DNA of 64,000 nucleotides from NCBI RefSeq assembly GCF_964063325.1, contig NZ_OZ061315.1, positions 558,001-622,000 on the forward strand. Reading direction: 5' to 3'. This document shows, in pieces, positions 35,837-44,068 of the stretch. A program made the position numbers and the translations under genes. The notes beneath the pieces are model-generated. The model made no database searches. It saw only the letters and a program-made list of their open reading frames with translations, and was not told the DNA's origin. The stretch's first letter is position 1. Every line of letters begins with the position of its first letter. This DNA is from Hafnia alvei. GTDB taxonomy: Bacteria > Pseudomonadota > Gammaproteobacteria > Enterobacterales > Enterobacteriaceae.

Positions 35837-35911
35837 ATGAAAATCATTGTCCATTTTCTAGACGAGTTATGTAGACTGGCCGCCATCAATGAGGCACGTG
35901 TACATGGCTGA
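35837..35911 (+). CDS. yrbN: YrbN small protein, overlapping the deaD start
   Basis: A 24-codon reading frame, MKIIVHFLDELCRLAAINEA then RVHG. It resembles the small E. coli protein YrbN (MKI...DELCRLAAIN core) at the same place between nlpI and deaD. Its TGA stop lies inside the deaD start region, so the two frames overlap by eight bases (deaD ATG at 35904), which suggests translational coupling. Codon 13 is the rare AGA. No strong ribosome site is seen just upstream of its ATG. Product function is unknown. Confidence 0.75.
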   Translation: MKIIVHFLDELCRLAAINEARVHG

Positions 35912-37844
35912 GTTCGAAACTTCTTTTGCTGACCTAGGGTTAGCTGCACCAATTATCCAAGCCCTGACAGATCTGGGCTACGAAAAACCGTCTCCTATCC
36001 AGGCGGAATGTATTCCTCACCTTTTAAATGGCCGTGACGTTCTGGGTATGGCTCAGACTGGTTCCGGTAAAACAGCGGCGTTCTCTTTACCGCTGCTGCA
36101 CAATATTGATCCAAGCCTGAAAGCACCACAGGTGCTGGTTCTGGCTCCAACTCGTGAGCTGGCAGTTCAGGTTTCTGAAGCGATGGCTGACTTCGCTAAA
36201 CACATGAACGGCGTAAACGTTGTTGCTCTGTACGGTGGCCAACGCTACGACGTACAGCTGCGCGCTCTGCGTCAGGGACCACAAATTGTTGTGGGTACTC
36301 CTGGTCGTCTGCTTGACCACCTGAAACGTGGCACCCTGAACCTGTCTAACCTGAGCGGTTTGGTTCTGGATGAAGCTGATGAAATGCTGCGTATGGGCTT
36401 CATCGAAGACGTTGAAACCATCATGGCGCAGATCCCAGCACAGCACCAAACGGCGCTGTTCTCGGCAACCATGCCAGAAGCTATTCGTCGTATTACCCGT
36501 CGCTTCATGAAAGAGCCACAGGAAGTACGCATTCAGTCAAGCATCACTACACGTCCAGACATCAGCCAGAGCTACTGGACTGTGTTCGGTATGCGTAAAA
36601 ACGAAGCGCTGGTTCGCTTCCTTGAAGCTGAAGATTTTGATGCTGCAATCATCTTCGTACGTACCAAAAATGCCACTCTGGAAGTTGCAGAAGCGTTGGA
36701 ACGTAGCGGTTACAGCAGCGCTGCATTGAATGGCGATATGAATCAGGCTCTGCGTGAGCAGACTCTGGAGCGTCTGAAAGACGGTCGTTTGGATATCCTG
36801 ATTGCAACTGACGTTGCTGCACGTGGTCTGGACGTTGACCGTATCAGTCTGGTTGTTAACTATGACATCCCTATGGACTCAGAGTCTTACGTTCACCGTA
36901 TCGGCCGTACCGGTCGTGCTGGCCGTGCTGGTCGCGCATTGCTGTTCGTTGAGAACCGCGAACGTCGTCTGCTGCGCAACATTGAACGCATCATGAAGCT
37001 GACTATTCCAGAAGTTGAAATCCCGAATGCTGAATTGCTGGGTCAACGTCGTCTGGCTAAGTTTGCCGCTAAAGTTCAGCAGCAGCTGGAAAGCAGCGAT
37101 CTGGACAAATACCGCGATCTGCTGACTAAACTGCAGCCGGAAGATGAGCTGGATATGGAAACTCTGGCCGCGGCATTGCTGAAAATGGCACAGGGCGAAC
37201 GTCCACTGATCCTGCCACCAGATCCAGTTATGGAACGTCGTCCACGTCGCGAATTCCGTGACCGTGACGATCGCAACGAACGCGGCGGTGATCGTTTCGC
37301 TCGTCGTGGCGACCGTGAGCCACGTGAACCACGTGAAGCCCGCGAAGGCGCAGCCCCACGTCGTGAACGTCGTGAAGCTGGTGATATGGAACTGTACCGT
37401 ATTGAAGTTGGCCGTGATGATGGTGTTGAAGTTCGTCATATCGTTGGCGCTATCGCTAACGAAGGTGATATCAGCAGCCGTTACATTGGTAACATCAAGC
37501 TGTTTGCTTCCCACTCAACTATCGAGCTGCCTAAAGGTATGCCAGGTGATCTGCTGTCTCATTTCACCCGTACCCGTATCCTCAACAAGCCGCTGAACAT
37601 GCAGCTGATGGGTGATGCTCCGGCACGCGAACCACGTCGTGAGCGCCCAGCAGGCGATCGCGGTGGCCGCAACTTCGGTGGTGGTCGTGAAGGTGGTGAG
37701 CGTCGTAACTTCGGCGGACGCGATGGTGCACCTCGTCGTGATGACCGTCGCGGTAGCAGCGATCGTAGCGCAGCACCACGCGGCCCACGTCGTGATGATG
37801 CAGCACAGCCGCCACGCCGTCGTACTCCTAGCAACGACGCGTAA
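35904..37844 (+). CDS. deaD: DEAD-box RNA helicase DeaD (CsdA)
   Basis: 646 residues from the ATG at 35904 (MAEFETSFADLGL), which reproduces the E. coli N-terminus; GAGG lies nine bases upstream, inside yrbN. Helicase motifs in order: Q motif 'KPSPIQAECIP', I AQTGSGKT, Ia PTRELA, II DEAD, III SAT, V ATDVAARGLD, VI HRIGRTGRAGRAG. A dimerisation and RRM-like region follows, then an Arg/Gly-rich C-terminus. It is a cold-shock helicase for 50S assembly and RNA decay. Confidence 0.97.
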   Translation: MAEFETSFADLGLAAPIIQALTDLGYEKPSPIQAECIPHLLNGRDVLGMAQTGSGKTAAFSLPLLHNIDPSLKAPQVLVLAPTRELAVQVSEAMADFAKHMNGVNVVALYGGQRYDVQLRALRQGPQIVVGTPGRLLDHLKRGTLNLSNLSGLVLDEADEMLRMGFIEDVETIMAQIPAQHQTALFSATMPEAIRRITRRFMKEPQEVRIQSSITTRPDISQSYWTVFGMRKNEALVRFLEAEDFDAAIIFVRTKNATLEVAEALERSGYSSAALNGDMNQALREQTLERLKDGRLDILIATDVAARGLDVDRISLVVNYDIPMDSESYVHRIGRTGRAGRAGRALLFVENRERRLLRNIERIMKLTIPEVEIPNAELLGQRRLAKFAAKVQQQLESSDLDKYRDLLTKLQPEDELDMETLAAALLKMAQGERPLILPPDPVMERRPRREFRDRDDRNERGGDRFARRGDREPREPREAREGAAPRRERREAGDMELYRIEVGRDDGVEVRHIVGAIANEGDISSRYIGNIKLFASHSTIELPKGMPGDLLSHFTRTRILNKPLNMQLMGDAPAREPRRERPAGDRGGRNFGGGREGGERRNFGGRDGAPRRDDRRGSSDRSAAPRGPRRDDAAQPPRRRTPSNDA

Positions 37845-37873
37845 TCGCGCTGTTCTAAACTAGAACATATCAA

Positions 37874-37900
37874 GCCAACCCTCGGGTTGGCTTTTTTTTT
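37874..37900 (+). terminator. deaD terminator
   Basis: GCCAACCC-TC-GGGTTGGC followed by nine T. Confidence 0.92.
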
Positions 37901-37973
37901 GCTTTTTATTTATCGGCTTTTCTCTATCTGGCTGCTTTCTGTGTAGTTATTCCCATAAGTTTATTTCTTGCCT

Positions 37974-38000
37974 TTGAAATACGTTTTATCGGCGTATCAT
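37974..38000 (+). promoter_or_regulatory. Possible yedE promoter
   Basis: TTGAAA (37974-37979) and TATCAT (37995-38000), with a short 15-bp spacer. A transcript from here would start just before the hairpin at 38010. Confidence 0.35.
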
Positions 38001-38009
38001 GCTTGGCGA

Positions 38010-38071
38010 TTGAGGGTGACAACCTCAAGACAGTTCCCCGGTCGGGGGCTGCTATAACAAGGGGATACTTC
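38010..38071 (+). promoter_or_regulatory. Structured leader of yedE-yedF with a possible anti-Shine-Dalgarno switch
   Basis: Two hairpins: TTGAGG-GTGACAA-CCTCAA (38010-38028) and CCCC-GGTC-GGGG (38036-38047). The TTCCCC at 38034-38039 can pair either with the GGGG next to it or with the ribosome site AAGGGGA (38059-38065) before the yedE ATG. This resembles a translational switch. No known riboswitch class is recognised. Confidence 0.4.
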
Positions 38072-39283
38072 ATGTCTTGGCTAAACTTCAAACAGCAATA
38101 CCTCATAAAATTTTGGGCACCGCTCCCTGCGGTTATTGCCGCAGGCGTTTTATCGACTTACTACTTTGGTATCACCGGTACGTTCTGGGCTGTGACGGGG
38201 GAGTTTACCCGCTGGGGCGGTCACGTATTACAGCTATTCGGTGCTCATCCCGAGCAATGGGGCTATTTTAAAGTGATTGGGCTTGATGGCTCACCGCTGG
38301 ATCGCATTGATGGCATGATGGTTATCGGCATGTTCGGTGGCTGTTTCGCAGCCGCGCTGTGGGCTAATAACGTGAAACTACGTATGCCGCAGCATCGCAT
38401 CCGTATCTTTCAGGCCGTACTCGGTGGAATGATTGCCGGTTTTGGCGCTCGTTTGGCAATGGGCTGTAACCTTGCGGCGTTCTTTACTGGAATTCCTCAG
38501 TTCTCTCTTCATGCATGGTTCTTTGCATTAGCAACGGCGGTGGGTTCCTATTTCGGTGCTCGTTTCACTTTGCTGCCGATGTTCCGTATTCCGGTTAAGC
38601 TGCAGAAAGTCAGTGCGGCGTCTCCGTTAACACAGAAACCAGCTCAGGCTAAGCGTCGTTTTCGTTTGGGCATGATCATTTTCTTTGCTGTGATCCTATG
38701 GGGCGGTTTAACCGCAATGAATGCGCCTAAGCTAGGTTTAGCCATGCTATTTGGCGTAGGCTTTGGCTTGTTGATTGAGCGTGCCCAAATCTGTTTTACC
38801 TCAGCATTCCGTGACTTGTGGATCACTGGCCGCACTCACATGGCCAAGGCCATCATCATTGGTATGGCGGTGAGCGCTATCGGTATTTTTAGCTATGTAC
38901 AAATGGGTCTACCACCAAAAATTATGTGGGCAGGGCCAAATGCGGTACTGGGTGGCCTGCTGTTTGGCTTCGGTATTGTACTGGCTGGCGGCTGCGAAAC
39001 CGGCTGGATGTATCGCGCCGTTGAAGGGCAAGTCCATTTCTGGTGGGTTGGTTTTGGTAACATTCTGGGCGCGACCATTTTGGCTTATTACTGGGACGAT
39101 TTGGCGCCATCTTTAGCAACGTCATACGACAAAGTAAATCTGCTGCAAACCTTTGGCCCGCTGGGTGGATTGCTGGTGACTTACCTTATGCTGCTGGCGG
39201 CATTTTTGTTGGTTGTAGCGTGGGAAAAACGTTTCTTCCGCACTAAAACTCAGGTGAACAGCGCTGTTAAGGAGATCGCATGA
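38072..39283 (+). CDS. yedE: YedE, YeeE/YedE-family membrane transporter linked to sulfur/selenium
   Basis: 403 residues (E. coli YedE 401) from the ATG at 38072 with AAGGGG upstream. There are about ten membrane segments in two YeeE/YedE repeats. The characteristic cysteine loops are 'ARLAMGCNLAAFFTGI' and 'VLAGGCETGWMYRA'; Cys residues in such loops pass thiosulfate in the related TsuA. YedE is proposed to import a sulfur or selenium compound. The stop overlaps the yedF ATG by four bases. In E. coli yedEF lies elsewhere; this site carries mtr there. Confidence 0.93.
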   Translation: MSWLNFKQQYLIKFWAPLPAVIAAGVLSTYYFGITGTFWAVTGEFTRWGGHVLQLFGAHPEQWGYFKVIGLDGSPLDRIDGMMVIGMFGGCFAAALWANNVKLRMPQHRIRIFQAVLGGMIAGFGARLAMGCNLAAFFTGIPQFSLHAWFFALATAVGSYFGARFTLLPMFRIPVKLQKVSAASPLTQKPAQAKRRFRLGMIIFFAVILWGGLTAMNAPKLGLAMLFGVGFGLLIERAQICFTSAFRDLWITGRTHMAKAIIIGMAVSAIGIFSYVQMGLPPKIMWAGPNAVLGGLLFGFGIVLAGGCETGWMYRAVEGQVHFWWVGFGNILGATILAYYWDDLAPSLATSYDKVNLLQTFGPLGGLLVTYLMLLAAFLLVVAWEKRFFRTKTQVNSAVKEIA

Positions 39284-39519
39284 AACACGCAGAGATTATT
39301 CCAGACTACCGTTTAGATATGGTCGGTGAACCGTGTCCGTACCCTGCGGTCGCTACATTGGAAGCGATGCCCAATCTTAAACCGGGCGAGATTTTAGAAG
39401 TGGTGAGCGATTGCCCTCAGTCTATTAATAATATCCCGCTGGATGCCAAGAATCACGGTTACACCGTGCTCGACATCCAACAAGATGGTCCAACTATTCG
39501 CTATCTCATTCAGCGATAA
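39280..39519 (+). CDS. yedF: YedF, TusA-family sulfur-carrier-like protein
   Basis: 79 residues with the TusA signature 'GEPCPYPAVATLEAM'. The predicted reactive Cys is C19 in a CPxP motif. TusA homologues carry persulfide sulfur; YedF is associated with selenium metabolism because of gene neighbours. Coupled to yedE by ATGA overlap, so the importer and carrier should be made together. The exact substrate is unproven. Confidence 0.93.
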   Translation: MKHAEIIPDYRLDMVGEPCPYPAVATLEAMPNLKPGEILEVVSDCPQSINNIPLDAKNHGYTVLDIQQDGPTIRYLIQR

Positions 39520-39527
39520 ACCTGCGC

Positions 39528-39556
39528 TGGCTAAGGCGCACTAGGTGTCTTAGCCA
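39528..39556. terminator. Hairpin between convergent yedF and yhbW
   Basis: TGGCTAAG / CTTAGCCA with a 13-base loop. The right arm encodes the last residues of yhbW. No T-run, so function as terminator is uncertain. Confidence 0.4.
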
Positions 39557-40572
39557 ATCAGTTCAGGAATGCTCAGATGAGGTTTTATGTCGGCAACAAT
39601 CTCAAAAGATCTCAGCCGCGCCTGATGATCAAAAATCTGCCCGTTAACCATAATTTCATCCGCCTGAGTTTCTCTTAGTAACGCTTCCAAACCGCTCTTC
39701 ACTTGGGCGGGGTCGCCCACCACAGACATTCTAAGCGCCTGTTCAACGCCGTATTGCTCGCCGCCGCTCCAATAGTCGGAAATGTCTTGTACTGGGGCTG
39801 GTAAAGGCCCCGGTTTGCCACGACGAAGATTAATAAACTGCTGCTGCATTGAGGTAAACAGGAAGCGTGCGTCGCGTTCGCTATCGGCGGCGACCACGTT
39901 GATGCAAACAATCGCGTATGGCTTAGCCAAAGCCGCCGATGGTTGGAACTGGCTACGGTAAAGCGCCAGTGCCTGATGCAGCATATCGGGAGCGAAATGT
40001 GATGCAAAGGCAAAAGGTAATCCGAGCTTAGCGGCGAGCTGTGCACTGTAAAGGCTTGAGCCCAATAGCCAGATAGGGATATGCAAACCTTGCCCAGGCA
40101 CGGCTTGTACATGCTGATCCTCGGTGACTTCGGCAAAGTAGCGCTGTAGTTCGAGCACGTCTTGAGGGAAATCGTCAATTTCTCCGTGTAGGCTACGACG
40201 TAGAGCCATCATGGTTCTCTGGTCGGAACCGGGCGCACGGCCTAGCCCCAAATCAATGCGTCCCGGATAGAGTGACTCAAGCGTGCCAAACTGTTCGGCA
40301 ATCACCAATGGGGCATGGTTGGGTAGCATCACGCCCCCAGAGCCGACGCGAATAGTTTTGGTTCCACCAGCGATGTACCCAATCAGCACCGACGTGGCGG
40401 CGCTCGCTATGCCGGTCATGTTGTGATGTTCAGCCAACCAGTAGCGATGAAAACCCCAATTCTCAGCATGCTGGGCCAGACTCAGCGAGCGATGAAATGC
40501 ATCACGGGCCGTTGCTCCCGTGGGGATTGGAGACAGGTCGAGAACTGAAAAAGGTACGGAACGAGAAGTCAT
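39550..40572 (-). CDS. yhbW: YhbW, luciferase-like (LLM) flavin-dependent oxidoreductase
   Basis: 340 residues (E. coli 335). An F420/FMN-type luciferase-like fold with family signatures 'YWLAEHHNMTGIASAATSVL', 'GSGGVMLPNHAPLVIAEQF', 'GRIDLGLGRAPGSD' and 'WLLGSSLYSAQLAA'. The substrate is unknown. A palindromic NemR-type operator sits 18-32 bp upstream of the ATG, hinting at electrophile or chlorine-stress control. Confidence 0.92.
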   Translation of the reverse strand: MTSRSVPFSVLDLSPIPTGATARDAFHRSLSLAQHAENWGFHRYWLAEHHNMTGIASAATSVLIGYIAGGTKTIRVGSGGVMLPNHAPLVIAEQFGTLESLYPGRIDLGLGRAPGSDQRTMMALRRSLHGEIDDFPQDVLELQRYFAEVTEDQHVQAVPGQGLHIPIWLLGSSLYSAQLAAKLGLPFAFASHFAPDMLHQALALYRSQFQPSAALAKPYAIVCINVVAADSERDARFLFTSMQQQFINLRRGKPGPLPAPVQDISDYWSGGEQYGVEQALRMSVVGDPAQVKSGLEALLRETQADEIMVNGQIFDHQARLRSFEIVADIKPHLSIPELIG

Positions 40573-40589
40573 AACATTATTCCTATAAA

Positions 40590-40605
40590 TAGACCAATCG
40601 GTCTG
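40590..40605. promoter_or_regulatory. NemR-like TetR-family operator upstream of yhbW
   Basis: TAGACCAATCGGTCTG: half-sites AGACC and GGTCT around four bases. E. coli NemR, a TetR-family repressor sensing electrophiles and HOCl, binds a closely similar TAGACC-N4-GGTCTA palindrome. It lies 18 bp before the yhbW ATG. The regulator itself is not in the window. Confidence 0.55.
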
Positions 40606-41284
40606 GTTTTAGGTTGATGTTAATCATATGTAATAATTAATCAATAGCTGGCTGTGGATTAGCGTGCTATTCCAATGGATGAGTTTGAGCCAAAATCGAA
40701 GCCTGAACCGCTTATGCAGAAAATCTAGTTTAATATTCCAACTGTTTTCATTTATTCAACAAACTACAGAGTAAATGGCTGATGCGAGAGTTCTTATCGT
40801 TTATTGTGTGATACCCATCATGTTAGTAAGGCTTTGTTCTTTGATTTTCTACTCACATCAACTTGCTGCATATCACAAAAATTTCCTATGCCGTTAAGAC
40901 GTTACATCTTGAGTTAAGACGCATAAAATAAAATTTCATTATTATTCATATGATTAGGAGTTTTCGTATTTGCACTTAGGTCAGTGCTTGTATAAAACTG
41001 GATTTTTAGAGTTAAATTTTTAGTTTTATTCTCTTTTTGGAGAATGTTTTTCTCATGAATCGCCATTATGAGGGACATAGTTGAAAAAATATTCTCCATT
41101 TACCGGCGTATCATTTCTGCATAATAAAAAGCCTGCATATTACGTCTGTACATTAAAAAGAAAATAAAACCTACACATAAAAATACCCAAAATAATTAGA
41201 ACTGCGTTGAGACTGCAGTGAACTACCGCACTTAGCAGTAATGCAGTTTGAAGTATGGCGGGAATATGGCGAGCGAGAATTATT
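40606..41284. promoter_or_regulatory. Long A/T-rich region upstream of cyuP
   Basis: About 680 bp with no convincing gene. Visible elements: a CRP-like TGTGA-N6-TCATG at 40807-40822; direct repeats GTTAAGACG at 40894 and 40914 (20 bp apart); a palindrome GAGAA-N5-TTCTC at 41040-41054; and an inverted partner at 41083-41098. The cyuP promoter is probably here. Confidence 0.5.
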
Positions 41285-42610
41285 ATGGAAACAGCATCAG
41301 AGAATAGCAGTATCGTTGTGAACGATCTTTCTGCCAATAGTCGTGGAGGCATGTCCGAAAGCGAATGGCGTGAGGCTATTAAGTTTGATAGTACGGATGC
41401 CGGCTGGATCATTATGAGTATCGGCATGGCAATTGGTGCCGGCATTGTCTTTTTACCGGTTCAGGTTGGGCTAATGGGGCTATGGGTTTTCTTACTCTCT
41501 TCCATTATCGGTTACCCTGCGATGTATTTATTCCAGCGTCTATTTATTAATACGCTGGCTGAATCTCCAGAGTGTAAAGATTATCCGAGTGTAATCAGCG
41601 GATACTTGGGTAAAAACTGGGGTATTTTGTTAGGTGCATTATATTTCGTTATGTTAGTTATTTGGATGTTCGTTTATTCAACGGCGATTACTAATGATAG
41701 TGCATCCTATTTACATACTTTTGGCGTAACGGACGGGCTTCTTTCTGAGAATCCGTTTTATGGTTTGGTGCTGATTTGTATTTTGGTTGCCATTTCATCT
41801 CGTGGTGAAAAACTATTATTTAAGCTCTCCAGCTTTATGGTTCTTACAAAGCTTTTAGTAGTAGCCGCATTAGGCGTCTCGATGGTGGGTATGTGGCATC
41901 TGCACAATTCAGGGGCGCTACCGCCGATGGGGCTGCTGATTAAAAATGCCATCATTACGTTGCCGTTTACTCTAACGTCTATTCTGTTTATTCAAACTCT
42001 TAGCCCGATGGTGATTTCTTACCGCTCTAAAGAAAAATCACGCGAGGTTGCTCGCCATAAAGCGCTGCGAGCAATGAACATTGCCTTTGGCGTTTTATTC
42101 GTCACGGTATTCTTCTATGCGGTCTCTTTCACCTTGGCGATGGGGCACGATGAAGCGGTTAAAGCCTACGAGCAAAATATCTCGGCTCTCGCTATTGCTG
42201 CGCAATTCTTCCCTGGCAGCTGGGCAACGGTAGTCAGCGTTATCCTGAATATCTTTGCGGTAATGACCGCCTTCTTTGGCGTTTATTTAGGCTTCCGTGA
42301 GGCAACGCAGGGTATTGTGATGAACATTCTACGTCGTCGTATGCCTGCGGAGAAGATCAATGAAAAATGGGTTCAGAACGGAATTATGCTGTTCGCCATT
42401 CTACTGGCTTGGAGTGCCATCATTCTTAACGCACCAGTTTTAAGCTTTACCTCCATCTGTAGCCCGATATTTGGGATGGTTGGCTGCTTAATTCCCGCTT
42501 ATTTGGTCTACAAGGTGCCTGCATTGCATAAATATAAAGGAACTTCGTTGACCATTATTATCATTACCGGGTTGCTGTTATGTGTTTCTCCATTCCTAGC
42601 CTTCTCCTAA
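41285..42610 (+). CDS. cyuP: CyuP (DlsT/YhaO), HAAAP-family amino-acid permease
   Basis: 441 residues (E. coli YhaO 443) from the ATG at 41285. About eleven hydrophobic helices of the hydroxy/aromatic amino-acid permease family. The first is 'GWIIMSIGMAIGAGIVFLPV'; 'STAITNDSASYLH' and 'TLSPMVISYRSKEKS' are close to E. coli. In E. coli the protein imports cysteine and serine and is expressed with cyuA under CyuR. Here it is 50 bp upstream of cyuA on the same strand. In E. coli the pair is at a different locus, so it looks moved or inserted between yhbW and ubiV. Confidence 0.92.
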   Translation: METASENSSIVVNDLSANSRGGMSESEWREAIKFDSTDAGWIIMSIGMAIGAGIVFLPVQVGLMGLWVFLLSSIIGYPAMYLFQRLFINTLAESPECKDYPSVISGYLGKNWGILLGALYFVMLVIWMFVYSTAITNDSASYLHTFGVTDGLLSENPFYGLVLICILVAISSRGEKLLFKLSSFMVLTKLLVVAALGVSMVGMWHLHNSGALPPMGLLIKNAIITLPFTLTSILFIQTLSPMVISYRSKEKSREVARHKALRAMNIAFGVLFVTVFFYAVSFTLAMGHDEAVKAYEQNISALAIAAQFFPGSWATVVSVILNIFAVMTAFFGVYLGFREATQGIVMNILRRRMPAEKINEKWVQNGIMLFAILLAWSAIILNAPVLSFTSICSPIFGMVGCLIPAYLVYKVPALHKYKGTSLTIIIITGLLLCVSPFLAFS

Positions 42611-42660
42611 TAAATTAAAAACTGAATATTTTTTGTAGTCTTGTTATTAAGGTCTGAATT

Positions 42661-44004
42661 ATGAGCAAGTATGAAAGCGAAAATCTGTTGTGTACCGAAT
42701 CACGTGATGAATTGTGGAGTGAGTTTATCCGTGCGGTACAGCAAGAAGTTAAGCCCGCAGTAGGCTGCACAGAGCCAGTTTCTTTGGCGTTGGCTGCTGC
42801 CGTTGCCGCTTCATATCTTCCAGAATCCGTTGAACGTATCGAAGCACGTGTTTCGCCTAACCTAATGAAAAATGGTATGGGAGTCACCGTGCCCGGTACG
42901 GGGATGGTTGGGTTGCCGATCGCCGCGGCCGTGGGGGCGATGGGTGGCGATGCCAGCGCAGGGTTGGAAGTGCTCAAGCATGCAACGCCAGAGTCGATAG
43001 CGGCAGGGAAGTCGCTTCTGGCGAGTGGAGCCGTCACCGTGGGTATCCAACAACCGTGTGAGCACATTTTATTCTCTCAAGTTACTGTGTTTGGCCCAAC
43101 GGAGTCAGTCTGTGTCACGATTGCCGATGGTCATACCAACGTCATCAAAATCGTCAAAAACGGTGATGTACTGTTTGATGCTTGCCATAACGCAGATAAC
43201 AGCGGCGAAGAGACTTGCCAAGAAGGTTATTGCCTGAAAAAAGCGTCGTTAAAACAGGTATTTGATTTTGCGGTTAACGTGCCGTTGGCGCGGATCCATT
43301 TTATTCTAGAAGCCGCCACCTTGAACAAGGCGCTGTCGTTAGAAGGTCTCAGCCACCAATATGGTTTGCATATCGGTGCGACGCTTCAGCGCCAGCGCGA
43401 ACGTGGGTTATTGGCGCGTGATTTACTCACCGATATCATGATCCGCACTTCTTCAGCCTCTGATGCACGTATGGGCGGCGCGGTAATGCCGGCTATGAGT
43501 AATTCAGGCTCGGGGAATCAGGGCATTGCAGCTACCATGCCAGTGGTGGTGGTGGCTGAGTACCTCGGTGCCAGCGAAGAACAACTAACCCGTGCGTTAA
43601 TGTTGTCACATCTCACGGCAATCTATATCCATAGCCAGCTGCCAACGCTTTCGGCGCTCTGTGCCGCGACAACGGCGTCAATGGGGGCGGCGGCAGGGAT
43701 CGCATGGTTGATTGAAGGGCGCTATGAAACGGTAGCCATGGCAATTAGCAGCATGATTGGTGACGTAAGCGGCATGATTTGTGATGGCGCATCGAATAGC
43801 TGTGCGATGAAAGTATCAACCAGCGTGTCAGCCGCCTATAAAGCCGTGCTGATGGCGCTGGACAATAGCTGTGTAACGGGTAACGAAGGCATTGTGACCG
43901 ACGATGTCGATCGCTCGATCGCTAATCTCTGCGCGTTAGCCTGCCACTCGATGCAGCAAACGGATACGCAGATTATTGAGATTATGGCTAAGAAAGCATC
44001 GTAA
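42661..44004 (+). CDS. cyuA: CyuA (YhaM), L-cysteine desulfidase
   Basis: 447 residues, UPF0597/SdaA-like family. It breaks L-cysteine to pyruvate, ammonia and sulfide using a [4Fe-4S] cluster. The N-terminal 'VKPAVGCTEPVSLALA' holds the catalytic-type Cys. Candidate cluster cysteines are in 'HNADNSGEETCQEGYC' and near 'LSALCAATTAS' and 'SGMICDGASNSCAMK'. With cyuP it forms a cysteine-use unit active mainly without oxygen in E. coli. A strong terminator follows. Confidence 0.93.
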   Translation: MSKYESENLLCTESRDELWSEFIRAVQQEVKPAVGCTEPVSLALAAAVAASYLPESVERIEARVSPNLMKNGMGVTVPGTGMVGLPIAAAVGAMGGDASAGLEVLKHATPESIAAGKSLLASGAVTVGIQQPCEHILFSQVTVFGPTESVCVTIADGHTNVIKIVKNGDVLFDACHNADNSGEETCQEGYCLKKASLKQVFDFAVNVPLARIHFILEAATLNKALSLEGLSHQYGLHIGATLQRQRERGLLARDLLTDIMIRTSSASDARMGGAVMPAMSNSGSGNQGIAATMPVVVVAEYLGASEEQLTRALMLSHLTAIYIHSQLPTLSALCAATTASMGAAAGIAWLIEGRYETVAMAISSMIGDVSGMICDGASNSCAMKVSTSVSAAYKAVLMALDNSCVTGNEGIVTDDVDRSIANLCALACHSMQQTDTQIIEIMAKKAS

Positions 44005-44029
44005 TAACGAGTGAGAATGGCCAGTATGA

Positions 44030-44056
44030 AAATGGGAGCCTTGGCTCCCATTTTTT
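44030..44056. terminator. Terminator between convergent cyuA and ubiV
   Basis: AAATGGGAGCC-TT-GGCTCCCATTT followed by T; symmetric enough to serve both strands. Confidence 0.85.
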
Positions 44057-44068
44057 ATAAACAGAGGG

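Noticed and set aside
36879..37514. A 211-codon minus-strand frame over deaD
   Set aside because: Threonine- and phenylalanine-rich shadow of the coding strand; no support.
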